Below, piece after piece: positions 25,660 to 33,808 of a stretch of 64,000 bases of DNA. Source of the stretch: J027 sp965215855 (GTDB lineage: Bacteria; Chloroflexota; Anaerolineae; Aggregatilineales; J027); NCBI GenBank assembly GCA_965215855.1, contig CBDCER010000003.1, positions 2,232,001 through 2,296,000 of the forward strand, in the 5' to 3' direction. Both the position numbers and the translations under genes were made by a program. How positions within the stretch are numbered: the stretch's first letter is position 1; every line of letters starts with the position of its first letter. Below the pieces are notes generated by a model that worked only from the letters and a program-made list of their open reading frames with translations, was not told the origin of the DNA and made no database searches.

Positions 25660-27354
25660 ATGAAAGCTCATGTAACATTCTCTTTTAGTTGGCGCACACT
25701 GGCTGGTGTGGGTGCAGTAATTTTGCTTAACGTGGTGATCTTTGCTGTAGTTGGCGGTCTTTCTTTGAGTTCGGTGGATGTTGCGCTGGCTCAAGAGGGT
25801 GGTGATGATGACAAAGCCGCCCCGATGGACTTTTATCCTGAGCCATTTGCTGGTGGTGCAATGGCTTATTCGCTACGTGACCCCTGGGACAAGAGTGACT
25901 TGACCTTCTATTTCCACAATTGCCCGAGCCGGCTGGACTGCGAACAAGGGCGTGATGCTGTGCGCGAGGGTTTTCAGGCCTGGGCGGTTGTGTCGGCCCT
26001 GACATTTGAGGAAGTGTTCGATGTTTCGCAGGCCGATATTGAAGTCACCTGGACAGTGAACGATCCTGAAGGATCACTGGGTGAGCCGGGTGGCGTGCTA
26101 GCTTATAATTACTTCCCGCGTTATGGCGGTGATATGTACATTGACGACAGCGAACCGTGGACCATTGGTGATCGTGGTGAGTATGACTTGGTGTTGGCTG
26201 CCACGCACGAAATCGGGCACGGCATTGGCCTGGATCACAGTGAATATACTGATGCCATCATGTATGCTTATGCTGGGAACGCGACTCAACTTGGCAATGA
26301 TGACATTGAGGCTGTTCAGCGGCTTTATGGTCCACCTGATGGAGATACGCCACCGGCAACCGATAACAATACAGATGTTGACTCGCCCGATGGCGATATT
26401 CCGGCGTCCGAAGCCGATGTTGATGAGGTTACAGGTTCAATCGACAGCAATAACCCTTATGACATTTGGGACCTAGAAGTACAAGATGGGGTAACCGTCA
26501 CGCTGACGATGACCCGAACAGATGGTGATTTGGACGCGCTGGTCGGTATATTGACCGAAGACCTCTCGGAAGTGTTGGCCGAAAATGATGATTGGGTCGG
26601 CACCGATTCTCGTGTGGTGTATACCTTTGAAACAGGTGGGGCCTATAAAGTCATTGCTACCCGCTATGGCTTGGATGGTGGATCGACTTCCGGCTCCTAT
26701 TCTTTAACCGCTTCATATAGCACTGGTGGTGATACAGGTGGCGAAACCCCACCCTCGAATGAGCCGCCCGCACCGCAGGAAATCACCTGGCGTATCAGTA
26801 ATTTTGCCGGTACCGAATTGTGTCAGATTTACTTCAGCCCCTCCACCAGCGACACCTGGGGATCGGATATGACTGAGGGTGATCCATTGCAAGATGGCTT
26901 CTACTATCAATGGCCTATCCAACCAGATTCCTATGATGTGCAAGTTTGGGATTGTTTTGGTAACAAGCTGGAACAATATAACATCAATGCAACACGTAAT
27001 ATCGATATTCAGATTTACCAAAATCGTATTACAGTTGTGCCGTTGGACGAACAACCGACAACAACCACAACCACGACAACATATGCTTGGCGTGTTTCCA
27101 ACTATTCTGAATTCGAACTCTGTGTTATCTACTTCAGCTTGTCCACAGAGACAACCTGGGGAGAGAACCAGATCGTTGATGAAGATCCGCTAGCCCCGAA
27201 CTTCTACTACCAATGGGATCTGGAGCCTGGTGTCTATGACATCCGTGTTGAGGATTGCTCCGGTGGTTTCCTCGAATTTTTTGAGATTGATTTGAGCGGT
27301 AATATCGAACTCGCCATTACCCAGAATCAAATTACCCCACGCCCGTTGCAATAG
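25660..27354 (+). CDS. Exported matrixin-type zinc metalloprotease with PPC-like and duplicated C-terminal domains
   Basis: 564 residues from the ATG at 25660; in-frame GTG (25627) and ATG (25639) are alternatives. A signal peptide (about 1-45) is followed by an M10-like catalytic domain: LAATHEIGHGIGLDHSEY (zinc ligands HExxHxxGxxH) with a downstream IMYAY Met-turn. A bacterial pre-peptidase-like beta domain follows (about 255-360), then two copies of an about 85-residue module that begins WR(I/V)SN(F/Y) and contains LC(Q/V)IYFS and FYYQW (about 375-465 and 475-564). It should cleave proteins outside the cell, and the repeats may bind a surface partner. No propeptide cysteine switch is evident. 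Confidence 0.85.
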   Translation: MKAHVTFSFSWRTLAGVGAVILLNVVIFAVVGGLSLSSVDVALAQEGGDDDKAAPMDFYPEPFAGGAMAYSLRDPWDKSDLTFYFHNCPSRLDCEQGRDAVREGFQAWAVVSALTFEEVFDVSQADIEVTWTVNDPEGSLGEPGGVLAYNYFPRYGGDMYIDDSEPWTIGDRGEYDLVLAATHEIGHGIGLDHSEYTDAIMYAYAGNATQLGNDDIEAVQRLYGPPDGDTPPATDNNTDVDSPDGDIPASEADVDEVTGSIDSNNPYDIWDLEVQDGVTVTLTMTRTDGDLDALVGILTEDLSEVLAENDDWVGTDSRVVYTFETGGAYKVIATRYGLDGGSTSGSYSLTASYSTGGDTGGETPPSNEPPAPQEITWRISNFAGTELCQIYFSPSTSDTWGSDMTEGDPLQDGFYYQWPIQPDSYDVQVWDCFGNKLEQYNINATRNIDIQIYQNRITVVPLDEQPTTTTTTTTYAWRVSNYSEFELCVIYFSLSTETTWGENQIVDEDPLAPNFYYQWDLEPGVYDIRVEDCSGGFLEFFEIDLSGNIELAITQNQITPRPLQ

Positions 27355-27383
27355 CGATTGGCAGCAATGCAAAACTGACATGG

Positions 27384-27404
27384 GTAGCCCAACTAGCGGG
27401 CTAC
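27384..27404. repeat. Stem-loop in the intergenic region
   Basis: GTAGCCC (27384-27390) and GGGCTAC (27398-27404) form a hairpin with a seven-base loop, without a T tail; it lies between the protease stop and the stronger terminator at 27431-27460. Confidence 0.5.
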
Positions 27405-27430
27405 TCATTGAAATTCACGAGAACAACAAT

Positions 27431-27460
27431 AAAGCGGAGGGATGTCGTGCCTCCGCTTTT
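27431..27460. terminator. Bidirectional terminator
   Basis: AAAGCGGAGG (27431-27440) pairs with CCTCCGCTTT (27450-27459), A-rich on one side and T-rich on the other. It lies between the convergent protease and DsbA-like genes. Confidence 0.8.
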
Positions 27461-27477
27461 GTGGATGAGGGGTGAGA

Positions 27478-28659
27478 CTATTCAGCCAAAGCCTCAATGG
27501 TTTCATATAACCCCATCAGGTCGCGGCGTGGATGGACTTCCAGGTTATCCATGCTGGTTCCCACGAAGAGGGTTGGTGTTCCTGTCACACCTAGTTCGGT
27601 TGAAAGGGCGCTGTTGGCCGCCAGCCAGTCCGAGATGTCTTCGTCCATGCATTCTTCAAAAGCATTCAGGTCAATATCCAGGTCAGCTTCGGCGACGATG
27701 TCTGTGATATGGTCACGAGTATAAGCGACTTGTGCGCCTTCGGCAGCATATTCCTTGAATAAGAGTTCGTGCATATTCCAGCCAACGCCTAGTTGTGTTC
27801 CGCAATATTGGGCCTGCGCTGCTGTCTCGGAGAGCGGGCCACCGACAAATGTTAGGACACTCAGTGTAAACCGGACATTGCCGCTCATCACCTGATCCTG
27901 AACCAGTCGATCTGCGGCAGGACTAAAGGTGGCACAATGTCCACATGAAAAGTCCATGAATTCGACGATTAACACCGGGGCATCAGGGTCGCCTACCGTT
28001 AGAAAGCCAGTCGCCTCCAGATTCTCCTGCATCTGAGCATTTAGGGTTTCATAGTCCAGGGCAAGTGGTGTGAAGCTGGCTTCATTGATAATTTGTGTGA
28101 AGATAGGATCCCATTCGTCCCAGGCTCCGACAGGGGAGGTTAAGATCAAAATGCTGATATGTCCATTTGCTGGAGAAAACCCAATGATGCGGGTACGATT
28201 TGCCTCGTCAGCGAACTCAAATTGCCAGGCTTCCGCCTCGTCAAAGGACACAGCTTCGATGGCGCTATCATCTGCCAAGTTCCCCACGACATCTTCCAGG
28301 CTCTCATTTTGAATGTCATAGCGCCCGGATTGCATCGCGATGAAGAGTATACCATCGGTGCTTTCGTCCTGGGGACCCAACAGCACAAAATCGAAGTTTT
28401 GATCGCTGATGAGTGACCAATCGCCAGGATAGAATAGGGTTAACCCGGCTTCAGGCCAATTCAATTGCTGGGACGACTGCCGCTGATAGCCAACTAATTG
28501 ATCGCTGCCAGCCGATGGCGACGATGTTTGTGCCGTCATCGCTGAATTTGCGTTATGATCTTGAATGGAATCGGGTGTTGTTCCATTCCAGGTGGCGGAT
28601 ACCAATACTATTGCTACAACCAAGATACCTACGATAAATATTCCTTTAAGACGCCGCAT
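27478..28659 (-). CDS. Exported protein: PsbP-like domain plus DsbA-family thioredoxin domain
   Basis: 393 residues from the ATG at 28659 (GGAG eight bases upstream). One signal anchor (about 5-25). Residues about 65-200 form a beta-rich domain starting LNWPEAGLTLFYPGDWSLI, the same kind as in the neighbour at 28725-29780. Residues about 225-393 are a DsbA/Thioredoxin_4 domain with DPDAPVLIVEFMDFSCGHC (active-site CGHC), and GVTGTPTLFVG holds the cis-proline. It should form or shuffle disulfides outside the membrane. The paired architecture is unusual; the first domain's role is not known. It lies 65 bases downstream of the related gene. Confidence 0.78.
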   Translation of the reverse strand: MRRLKGIFIVGILVVAIVLVSATWNGTTPDSIQDHNANSAMTAQTSSPSAGSDQLVGYQRQSSQQLNWPEAGLTLFYPGDWSLISDQNFDFVLLGPQDESTDGILFIAMQSGRYDIQNESLEDVVGNLADDSAIEAVSFDEAEAWQFEFADEANRTRIIGFSPANGHISILILTSPVGAWDEWDPIFTQIINEASFTPLALDYETLNAQMQENLEATGFLTVGDPDAPVLIVEFMDFSCGHCATFSPAADRLVQDQVMSGNVRFTLSVLTFVGGPLSETAAQAQYCGTQLGVGWNMHELLFKEYAAEGAQVAYTRDHITDIVAEADLDIDLNAFEECMDEDISDWLAANSALSTELGVTGTPTLFVGTSMDNLEVHPRRDLMGLYETIEALAE

Positions 28660-28724
28660 TCCATCCACTCCAAATTCTTCAACGAATGGCAATAGCCTAT
28701 CAAATTCACGGGCAGTCGGCAATA

Positions 28725-29780
28725 TCAATCAACTGCCATACCGAATATCTCAGCGTCGTCGCCCGCTTGCCTATTGATGATAGGTGTCAGGTTAGGCGTG
28801 GGGGGTATATCCTGAAACTGCGTCATGTTCATGGCTCCCAGAATAAAAGCCTGGTTGTCTGCCCAACTATCCAACGGCGCACCACCAACCAACAGCAATG
28901 CTGTGTCCTCTTGAAGGGCGGCCACCAATACCAATTGCGAGCCTTCGAACTCTAGGGAGGCAGATGCCGCGGGCATATCTTCGGCCCATTCAAACCGTTG
29001 CATTTCCACCTGATCCGCCGCCGATCCAATGAAACGCGTCAAGATTTCTGTGGCGGCATCAGGGTTGGCGAAGTCAATGCCAATACCACTGGGAATGAGT
29101 AACTGGGCACGGACAAAAGGAGCAGCAGTCTGCAAGTTTCCTTCTAAGATGGTGTTGGTGCTAGCGGTATCGGGTGCGGCAACTAACACCTGACCGCTGG
29201 CCTGTTGCACCCATCCATCGAAGTATTCAAAGGTGACCGTCGAGCCAAAGAAATCCAGTTCGGCAGTATCATTCAAGAAATGGGCACTGTTCAACATGGC
29301 ATCAAGTGTCGGCTCAAAAGAATCCCAGTCATCAACAGAGGAGACAGCTAATATGATCTGAGAGTTGCGTGTGGCGGGTGACATGAAGGCAATGGCATGT
29401 GCCACATGCGTCTCGTCCCCATTCATAAATTCAGCCCGTAAAGCATCAATTCCGCCAAAACTGTAAGGTGCAGTTTCAATATCTGGAAAAATAACTGCTA
29501 TCAATTCGTCGGGCGTAAGCGTTTTTGCTGCTGGATAGAATAGGAAGGTAACGGCTGGGTCATCCGGCGTTTCGCCCAGTTCGGCCTGGGCCAATGCTGA
29601 TTCTGTGCTGCTTAACACTGGATTTCCAGCATAAGCCCCGATATGCCAATCTGCCGGATATGCTACTGTCATCACGGCTTCGCGCCATGTGAAAATGTGC
29701 TGGTCTGTCGGTTCTTGTGCCTGCACGTTTCCTACGATCAAGAAACAAAATAACACGATAATGATTGAGACTTGTCGCAT
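28725..29780 (-). CDS. Exported protein with two PsbP-like beta domains
   Basis: 351 residues with a clear signal peptide (cleavage after NVQAQ). The mature part has two similar units: one beginning FTWREAVMTVAYPADWHIG and another with STVTFEYFDGWVQQASGQV. The W..Y(P/F)..W pattern resembles PsbP/LpqN-like folds and recurs in the DsbA-like gene that follows. No catalytic motif. Function unknown; probably binds a ligand or protein outside the membrane. Divergent from the gene at 29924. Confidence 0.65.
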   Translation of the reverse strand: MRQVSIIIVLFCFLIVGNVQAQEPTDQHIFTWREAVMTVAYPADWHIGAYAGNPVLSSTESALAQAELGETPDDPAVTFLFYPAAKTLTPDELIAVIFPDIETAPYSFGGIDALRAEFMNGDETHVAHAIAFMSPATRNSQIILAVSSVDDWDSFEPTLDAMLNSAHFLNDTAELDFFGSTVTFEYFDGWVQQASGQVLVAAPDTASTNTILEGNLQTAAPFVRAQLLIPSGIGIDFANPDAATEILTRFIGSAADQVEMQRFEWAEDMPAASASLEFEGSQLVLVAALQEDTALLLVGGAPLDSWADNQAFILGAMNMTQFQDIPPTPNLTPIINRQAGDDAEIFGMAVD

Positions 29781-29923
29781 TTGCTCAACCTCTCATTTTG
29801 ATTGGTGTCAATTTCATCAAGTGTAACGCGAGTCAAAGCGATGGGAAACCGTTGGTCGCTCAGATATTTTTAACTGCGTTCCTATGCTATGCTAGATGTT
29901 AAATCCAATAAAGGAGGGTACCT

Positions 29924-32101
29924 ATGGCAAAACGTCGTCCCCTGCTGGTGTTGATGGTCACCACTATCGTGATAACAATTTTGATTGGCAGTGGTCAGAT
30001 TGCGGCTCAACCATCAGAGCAAACCGTCAATGTTCTGGCAATTGGCTATATCGGAGAAGCCGATAGCGATATGGCGCTGGGGTTGCAGCTGGCAATCACA
30101 GAAATCAATCGTGCCGATGGCCCATTTGATTACGAACTTATCATCGCGCAATCCACTTCGGTCAGTGATGCACTGCAAGAATTAAATTCGCAGAGTGTGG
30201 TCGCTATCTTCGGGCCGAACAGTAACGAGGAAGTCTTAGGAAATTTGCCATTCTTGTCGAATGCATCAGCGCCGGTTTTCACCGCCGCCACCGACGAGAC
30301 ACTACTCAATCAAGATACTGCGGGCAATATTTTCCGCGTTGTTGCGCCGGAGAGTGTTTACGGCCAGGCGTTAGCGGATTATCTGGTGAACGATCTGGCG
30401 CTTCAGGTCATTGTCATTGCTCAATTGGGTGCAGAGTGGAATGGAGCTGTCGCCAGCTTTAGTGCGGCGCTTAACCAGGTCGGTGTACCGCCTGCACAGA
30501 TGATCCAGGCCGCTGATGTTACGCAATTCCAGACTGGTATGCAGAGTGTACCGGGGCTGAATCCGGACGCGGTAGTGATGTTTGGGCCACCGGACGCGGC
30601 GCTGAATGCGCTAACTAATCTGCGAAATAGTGGCTGGAATGGCATTTTTGCCTACCGACGTGCCCAGATAGCTGGTTTCCAGAATGATGTTGTTGCAGGT
30701 GTTTTGGGTGTTGGTAGTTGGACGTATGGTGCTAACGATACACTCAGCAGCTTATTCATCACCAACTATGTCAACGAATATGGAACCGTGCCAGGGGCGC
30801 TTTCCGTGGCAGGTTACGATACGATCTATGCCTTGAACAGCGTCATTGTGGCGGGTGGCCCATCACCAGCTTCAACACGCCAGCGGATTCCGCAGATGCG
30901 GTCCCTGGCGTTGGTGCGTGGCCCAGTTGATCCTGCTGCTTATGGTGGCCGCACGCTTTCGCGGACAGCGTTCGTTTATGAATTGAACGGGCGCGGTGGC
31001 GCGGCAGTTGTCGCGGTTTATGACAATGGTGTCTCGCGGGCAGTCGAGGAACGGCCCATTGAAACACCTGTGCCGCCCAGCCCTACACCCAGGCCATCAA
31101 CCAGTACACCGTTCGCTACAGCAACGTTATTCCCATCGGCTACACCGAGTGTGTTGACTGCAACCGTCGCTACTGGCACATTGAATGTCCGTAGTGGTCC
31201 GGGTACAAACTATGACCGGATTGACCAGGTGCAGCGTGGTCAGCAAATGGTGATTTCTGGGCGGAATGGTGATTTTACCTGGTTGTTTGTGCAATATAAT
31301 GGCAAGACGGGGTGGGTGTTTGCTGAATTTGTGGACATTTTCGATCCCGGCGGGTTCCTGGCGATTCTGCCTGTGATTCCTGATCCGCCGACTCCTACCG
31401 CGCCCGCGCCCACCGCGACATCTGCACCGCAGGACGCGGACCTGGTTATTACCAGTGTCACTTTGACGCCAACACAACCGCAACCGGGTGTGCCGACTTC
31501 GGCGACTGTCACGATTATGAACCAAGGGTTGACGGATGCTGGCCCATTTGCCGTTGCTACGTCGTTCTTGCCGGGAGAACTCTATACGGCTCAAAATTTG
31601 GGCGGTCTGGGTGCTGGTCAGGTAGTCACGACGACCCTGACGACCACATTTACCACAACAGGTTATGTGCCTGACCTGGCAATTGTGGTCGATCTGAACA
31701 ACGAAGTCTATGAAGGTGCGGATGGTTCGCCGGGCGAAACCAACAATATCTACAGTATCGCTTACAAGGTGGATCGTCCGATAGTAGCCGAGGCGCAGAT
31801 TACCTTGAATTCTGGTAACTCTTTCGATTTCTTTGGTGGCACGATTGATGTCACTTGGGATGGTACGAACTTGAACATGGCAGCCGGTCCGGCACGTGTC
31901 GGTCCCATGCCAGTCGGTGAGACTTATGAAAACTCGCACTATGATCAGGTGCCGACCTATGCGCTCAATACTAGTGCTGCTAATCCGCAAGCGGGTGGAT
32001 TGTATGCGCTCATCGTTCATGAAGGGCAATATGGCTTCATCCGTATTGATGGCCGCAGTGGTGCGAGTGTTACCCTGACCTATCGTGTTTACGCACCATA
32101 A
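29924..32101 (+). CDS. Exported periplasmic-binding-like protein fused to SH3b and CARDB domains
   Basis: 725 residues, GGAGG before the ATG. Signal peptide (about 1-29, cleavage near IAAQP). Residues about 35-375 are a type I periplasmic-binding fold like branched-chain amino-acid receptors (NVLAIGYIGEADSDMALGLQ; VVAIFGPNSNEEVLG; GVGSWTYGANDT). A Thr/Pro stalk follows, then an SH3b domain (about 410-470, ATGTLNVRSGPGTNYDRID), a second short linker, a CARDB domain (about 505-620) and a C-terminal beta domain. No lipobox, and no ABC permease genes nearby, so it is unlikely to be a plain transport receptor. A wall-associated sensor or adhesin is more likely (inference). Confidence 0.78.
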   Translation: MAKRRPLLVLMVTTIVITILIGSGQIAAQPSEQTVNVLAIGYIGEADSDMALGLQLAITEINRADGPFDYELIIAQSTSVSDALQELNSQSVVAIFGPNSNEEVLGNLPFLSNASAPVFTAATDETLLNQDTAGNIFRVVAPESVYGQALADYLVNDLALQVIVIAQLGAEWNGAVASFSAALNQVGVPPAQMIQAADVTQFQTGMQSVPGLNPDAVVMFGPPDAALNALTNLRNSGWNGIFAYRRAQIAGFQNDVVAGVLGVGSWTYGANDTLSSLFITNYVNEYGTVPGALSVAGYDTIYALNSVIVAGGPSPASTRQRIPQMRSLALVRGPVDPAAYGGRTLSRTAFVYELNGRGGAAVVAVYDNGVSRAVEERPIETPVPPSPTPRPSTSTPFATATLFPSATPSVLTATVATGTLNVRSGPGTNYDRIDQVQRGQQMVISGRNGDFTWLFVQYNGKTGWVFAEFVDIFDPGGFLAILPVIPDPPTPTAPAPTATSAPQDADLVITSVTLTPTQPQPGVPTSATVTIMNQGLTDAGPFAVATSFLPGELYTAQNLGGLGAGQVVTTTLTTTFTTTGYVPDLAIVVDLNNEVYEGADGSPGETNNIYSIAYKVDRPIVAEAQITLNSGNSFDFFGGTIDVTWDGTNLNMAAGPARVGPMPVGETYENSHYDQVPTYALNTSAANPQAGGLYALIVHEGQYGFIRIDGRSGASVTLTYRVYAP

Positions 32102-32114
32102 TTGCAAAAATCAT

Positions 32115-32141
32115 GGGGTATCTTCCATTGGAGGATGCCCC
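32115..32141 (+). repeat. Stem-loop overlapping the -35 region of the next gene
   Basis: GGGGTATCTTCC (32115-32126) pairs with GGAGGATGCCCC (32130-32141) around a three-base loop, 12 pairs with two wobbles. It follows the stop at 32101 but has no T tail. It could be a weak terminator or an operator, since it covers the TTGGAG -35 box. Confidence 0.55.
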
Positions 32142-32157
32142 CAACCTGCTCTATAAT
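32128..32157 (+). promoter_or_regulatory. Promoter giving a nearly leaderless transcript
   Basis: TTGGAG (32128-32133), 18-base spacer, TATAAT (32152-32157). The start point should fall at about 32163-32165, on or next to the ATG at 32165. Confidence 0.55.
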
Positions 32158-32164
32158 TTGTGTT

Positions 32165-32827
32165 ATGACTGAGCAACGTTATCAAGAAAACGGGTTCGAG
32201 TTGGTGGTATTTCGTAGCCGCCGCCCCGATCCTTATACGCTGTGCGATACCTGCCGCAAACCCCAGCACCATCTGGCAACGATGATGGATGAATGGGCCG
32301 AGGGGCATTCGTCTACATTGCGGTATCACTATTGCAAAGATTGTGACACCATCACGCAGCAAACCATCCGTGAGGACCATACCGGTACGACGACACGCAG
32401 CACCATGTTTCACCAGCCGCCGCATGAACTGTTGGTAGAAATATTGGCGATGGCGCGTTCACAAAACGGGCGTAGTGTGAGTGTCATGACCATCAACCGC
32501 CGCTGGTGGAAACCCTTCCGCTATCCGCTGGTGTTGGGAGAAATGATTGACGAAGACGCACCTGTGGACGATGAAACTGAATCTGTTGATAGCGGGCCAT
32601 CACCCAAAGCACTACCATTGCCCCGTTATTCACCGCCGCAATCTGGGGCGCGTAATCCTTTCACCTCGCGCCGCCATAGTCAGGAAATCCCAGCAGATGC
32701 TATGCCTGCTGACGTCGCCACACCTATCGCCGAGACATCTGCCATGATTCCTGAAACGGATACGGAGAACACTACCGTAGGTGAAAACGCCCCTCCAGAC
32801 GATGGAGAGGCGAGGGATGATCTGTGA
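32165..32827 (+). CDS. Zinc-ribbon-like protein with low-complexity C-terminus
   Basis: 220 residues from the ATG at 32165; longer frames would include the promoter. Two CxxC pairs, LCDTCRKP (about 27) and YCKDCDT (about 57), separated by a His-rich segment, look like a zinc ribbon. A middle part (TINRRWWKPFRYPLVLGEMI) follows, then a Pro/Ser/Glu-rich tail (about 135-220) without structure. No signal peptide. I do not recognise a family. There is no Shine-Dalgarno sequence, in line with a leaderless message. It converges with argF, whose stop is 11 bases away. Confidence 0.6.
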   Translation: MTEQRYQENGFELVVFRSRRPDPYTLCDTCRKPQHHLATMMDEWAEGHSSTLRYHYCKDCDTITQQTIREDHTGTTTRSTMFHQPPHELLVEILAMARSQNGRSVSVMTINRRWWKPFRYPLVLGEMIDEDAPVDDETESVDSGPSPKALPLPRYSPPQSGARNPFTSRRHSQEIPADAMPADVATPIAETSAMIPETDTENTTVGENAPPDDGEARDDL

Positions 32828-32838
32828 TGGTACAACGC

Positions 32839-33750
32839 CTATTGCAATAGACGCGCCAGTATTGCTTTCTGAGCGTGCAAGCGGTTTTCGGCTTGTTGAA
32901 ATAGGCGGGATTGTGGCCCATCGGCAACTGAGTCGGTAATTTCCTCGCCACGATGCGCGGGTAGGCAGTGCAATATAATGGCATGAGATGGGGCCTGGGT
33001 CATTAGTGGATAGTTGACCTGATACGGCGGAAAAATCTCGCGGCGATGGATTGCTTCGGCTTCTTGTCCCATGCTGGTCCAGGTATCCGTGTAAATTACA
33101 TCAGCATGTTTTACGGCCTCGTGAGGTTCCGAAACCAACTGGACGACATCCACCCCGCCCGCCGACTTCGCCTTTTGAATTGACTCGCCATCTAATTCAT
33201 AGCCCGCCGGACTACTCACGGTCAGGTGAAACCCAAATTGCGCTGCTGCAAATAGTAATGAGCGCGTGACGTTGTTGCTATCGCCCAGATAGGCAACATT
33301 TAAACCTTGCAAATCGCCAAATTCCTCATAGATCGTCAGGGTATCGGCCATTGCCTGACAGGGATGATTGTAGTCACTGAGGCCATTGATAACTGGCACA
33401 GGCGACCACTCTGCCAGTTGCGTAATGTGTTCATGGTCGAAGACTCGCGCCATGATACCCTGTACATAGCCGCCCAGCACTCGTGCTACGTCGGCAACGG
33501 ACTCGCGCTTGCCTAGTCCAATTTCCTGTGGGCCAATGTACATGGCATGGCCGCCGAGATGCACCATGCCCATCTCGAAGCTTACGCGGGTACGCAACGA
33601 TGGTTTTTGAAAGACCATCCCCAGCGCTTTCCCCTGCAATGCCAGGCGGTTGCCGCCGGTTTGATATTCACGCTTTAGGAACACCGCTTCATCAATCAGA
33701 CGGTGGAGTTCGGCTTTCGGCCAGTCCAGTAAATTGAGAAAATGTTGCAC
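32839..33750 (-). CDS. argF: Ornithine carbamoyltransferase
   Basis: 303 residues from a GTG at 33750, which has GGAGG five bases upstream and gives the usual start QHFLNLLDW; a TTG 12 bases earlier lies inside that ribosome site. Carbamoyl-phosphate motif FQKPSLRTRVSFE (about 47-59), ornithine-family motif NGLSDYNHPCQ (about 120-130) and HCLPAHRGEE (about 262-271) are complete. It makes citrulline from ornithine and carbamoyl phosphate for arginine synthesis, or runs in reverse in the deiminase pathway. No other arg gene is close by. Confidence 0.93.
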   Translation of the reverse strand: MQHFLNLLDWPKAELHRLIDEAVFLKREYQTGGNRLALQGKALGMVFQKPSLRTRVSFEMGMVHLGGHAMYIGPQEIGLGKRESVADVARVLGGYVQGIMARVFDHEHITQLAEWSPVPVINGLSDYNHPCQAMADTLTIYEEFGDLQGLNVAYLGDSNNVTRSLLFAAAQFGFHLTVSSPAGYELDGESIQKAKSAGGVDVVQLVSEPHEAVKHADVIYTDTWTSMGQEAEAIHRREIFPPYQVNYPLMTQAPSHAIILHCLPAHRGEEITDSVADGPQSRLFQQAENRLHAQKAILARLLQ

Positions 33751-33808
33751 CACAACCTCCAAAAGATCGTTGAAATTATGGGGCTATTTTAGCGCAAAAT
33801 TGCCGCCG

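Noticed and set aside
31127..32107. 326-codon minus-strand frame in the periplasmic-binding/SH3b/CARDB gene
   Set aside because: Arg/Thr-rich low-complexity product, antisense to a clear multi-domain protein.
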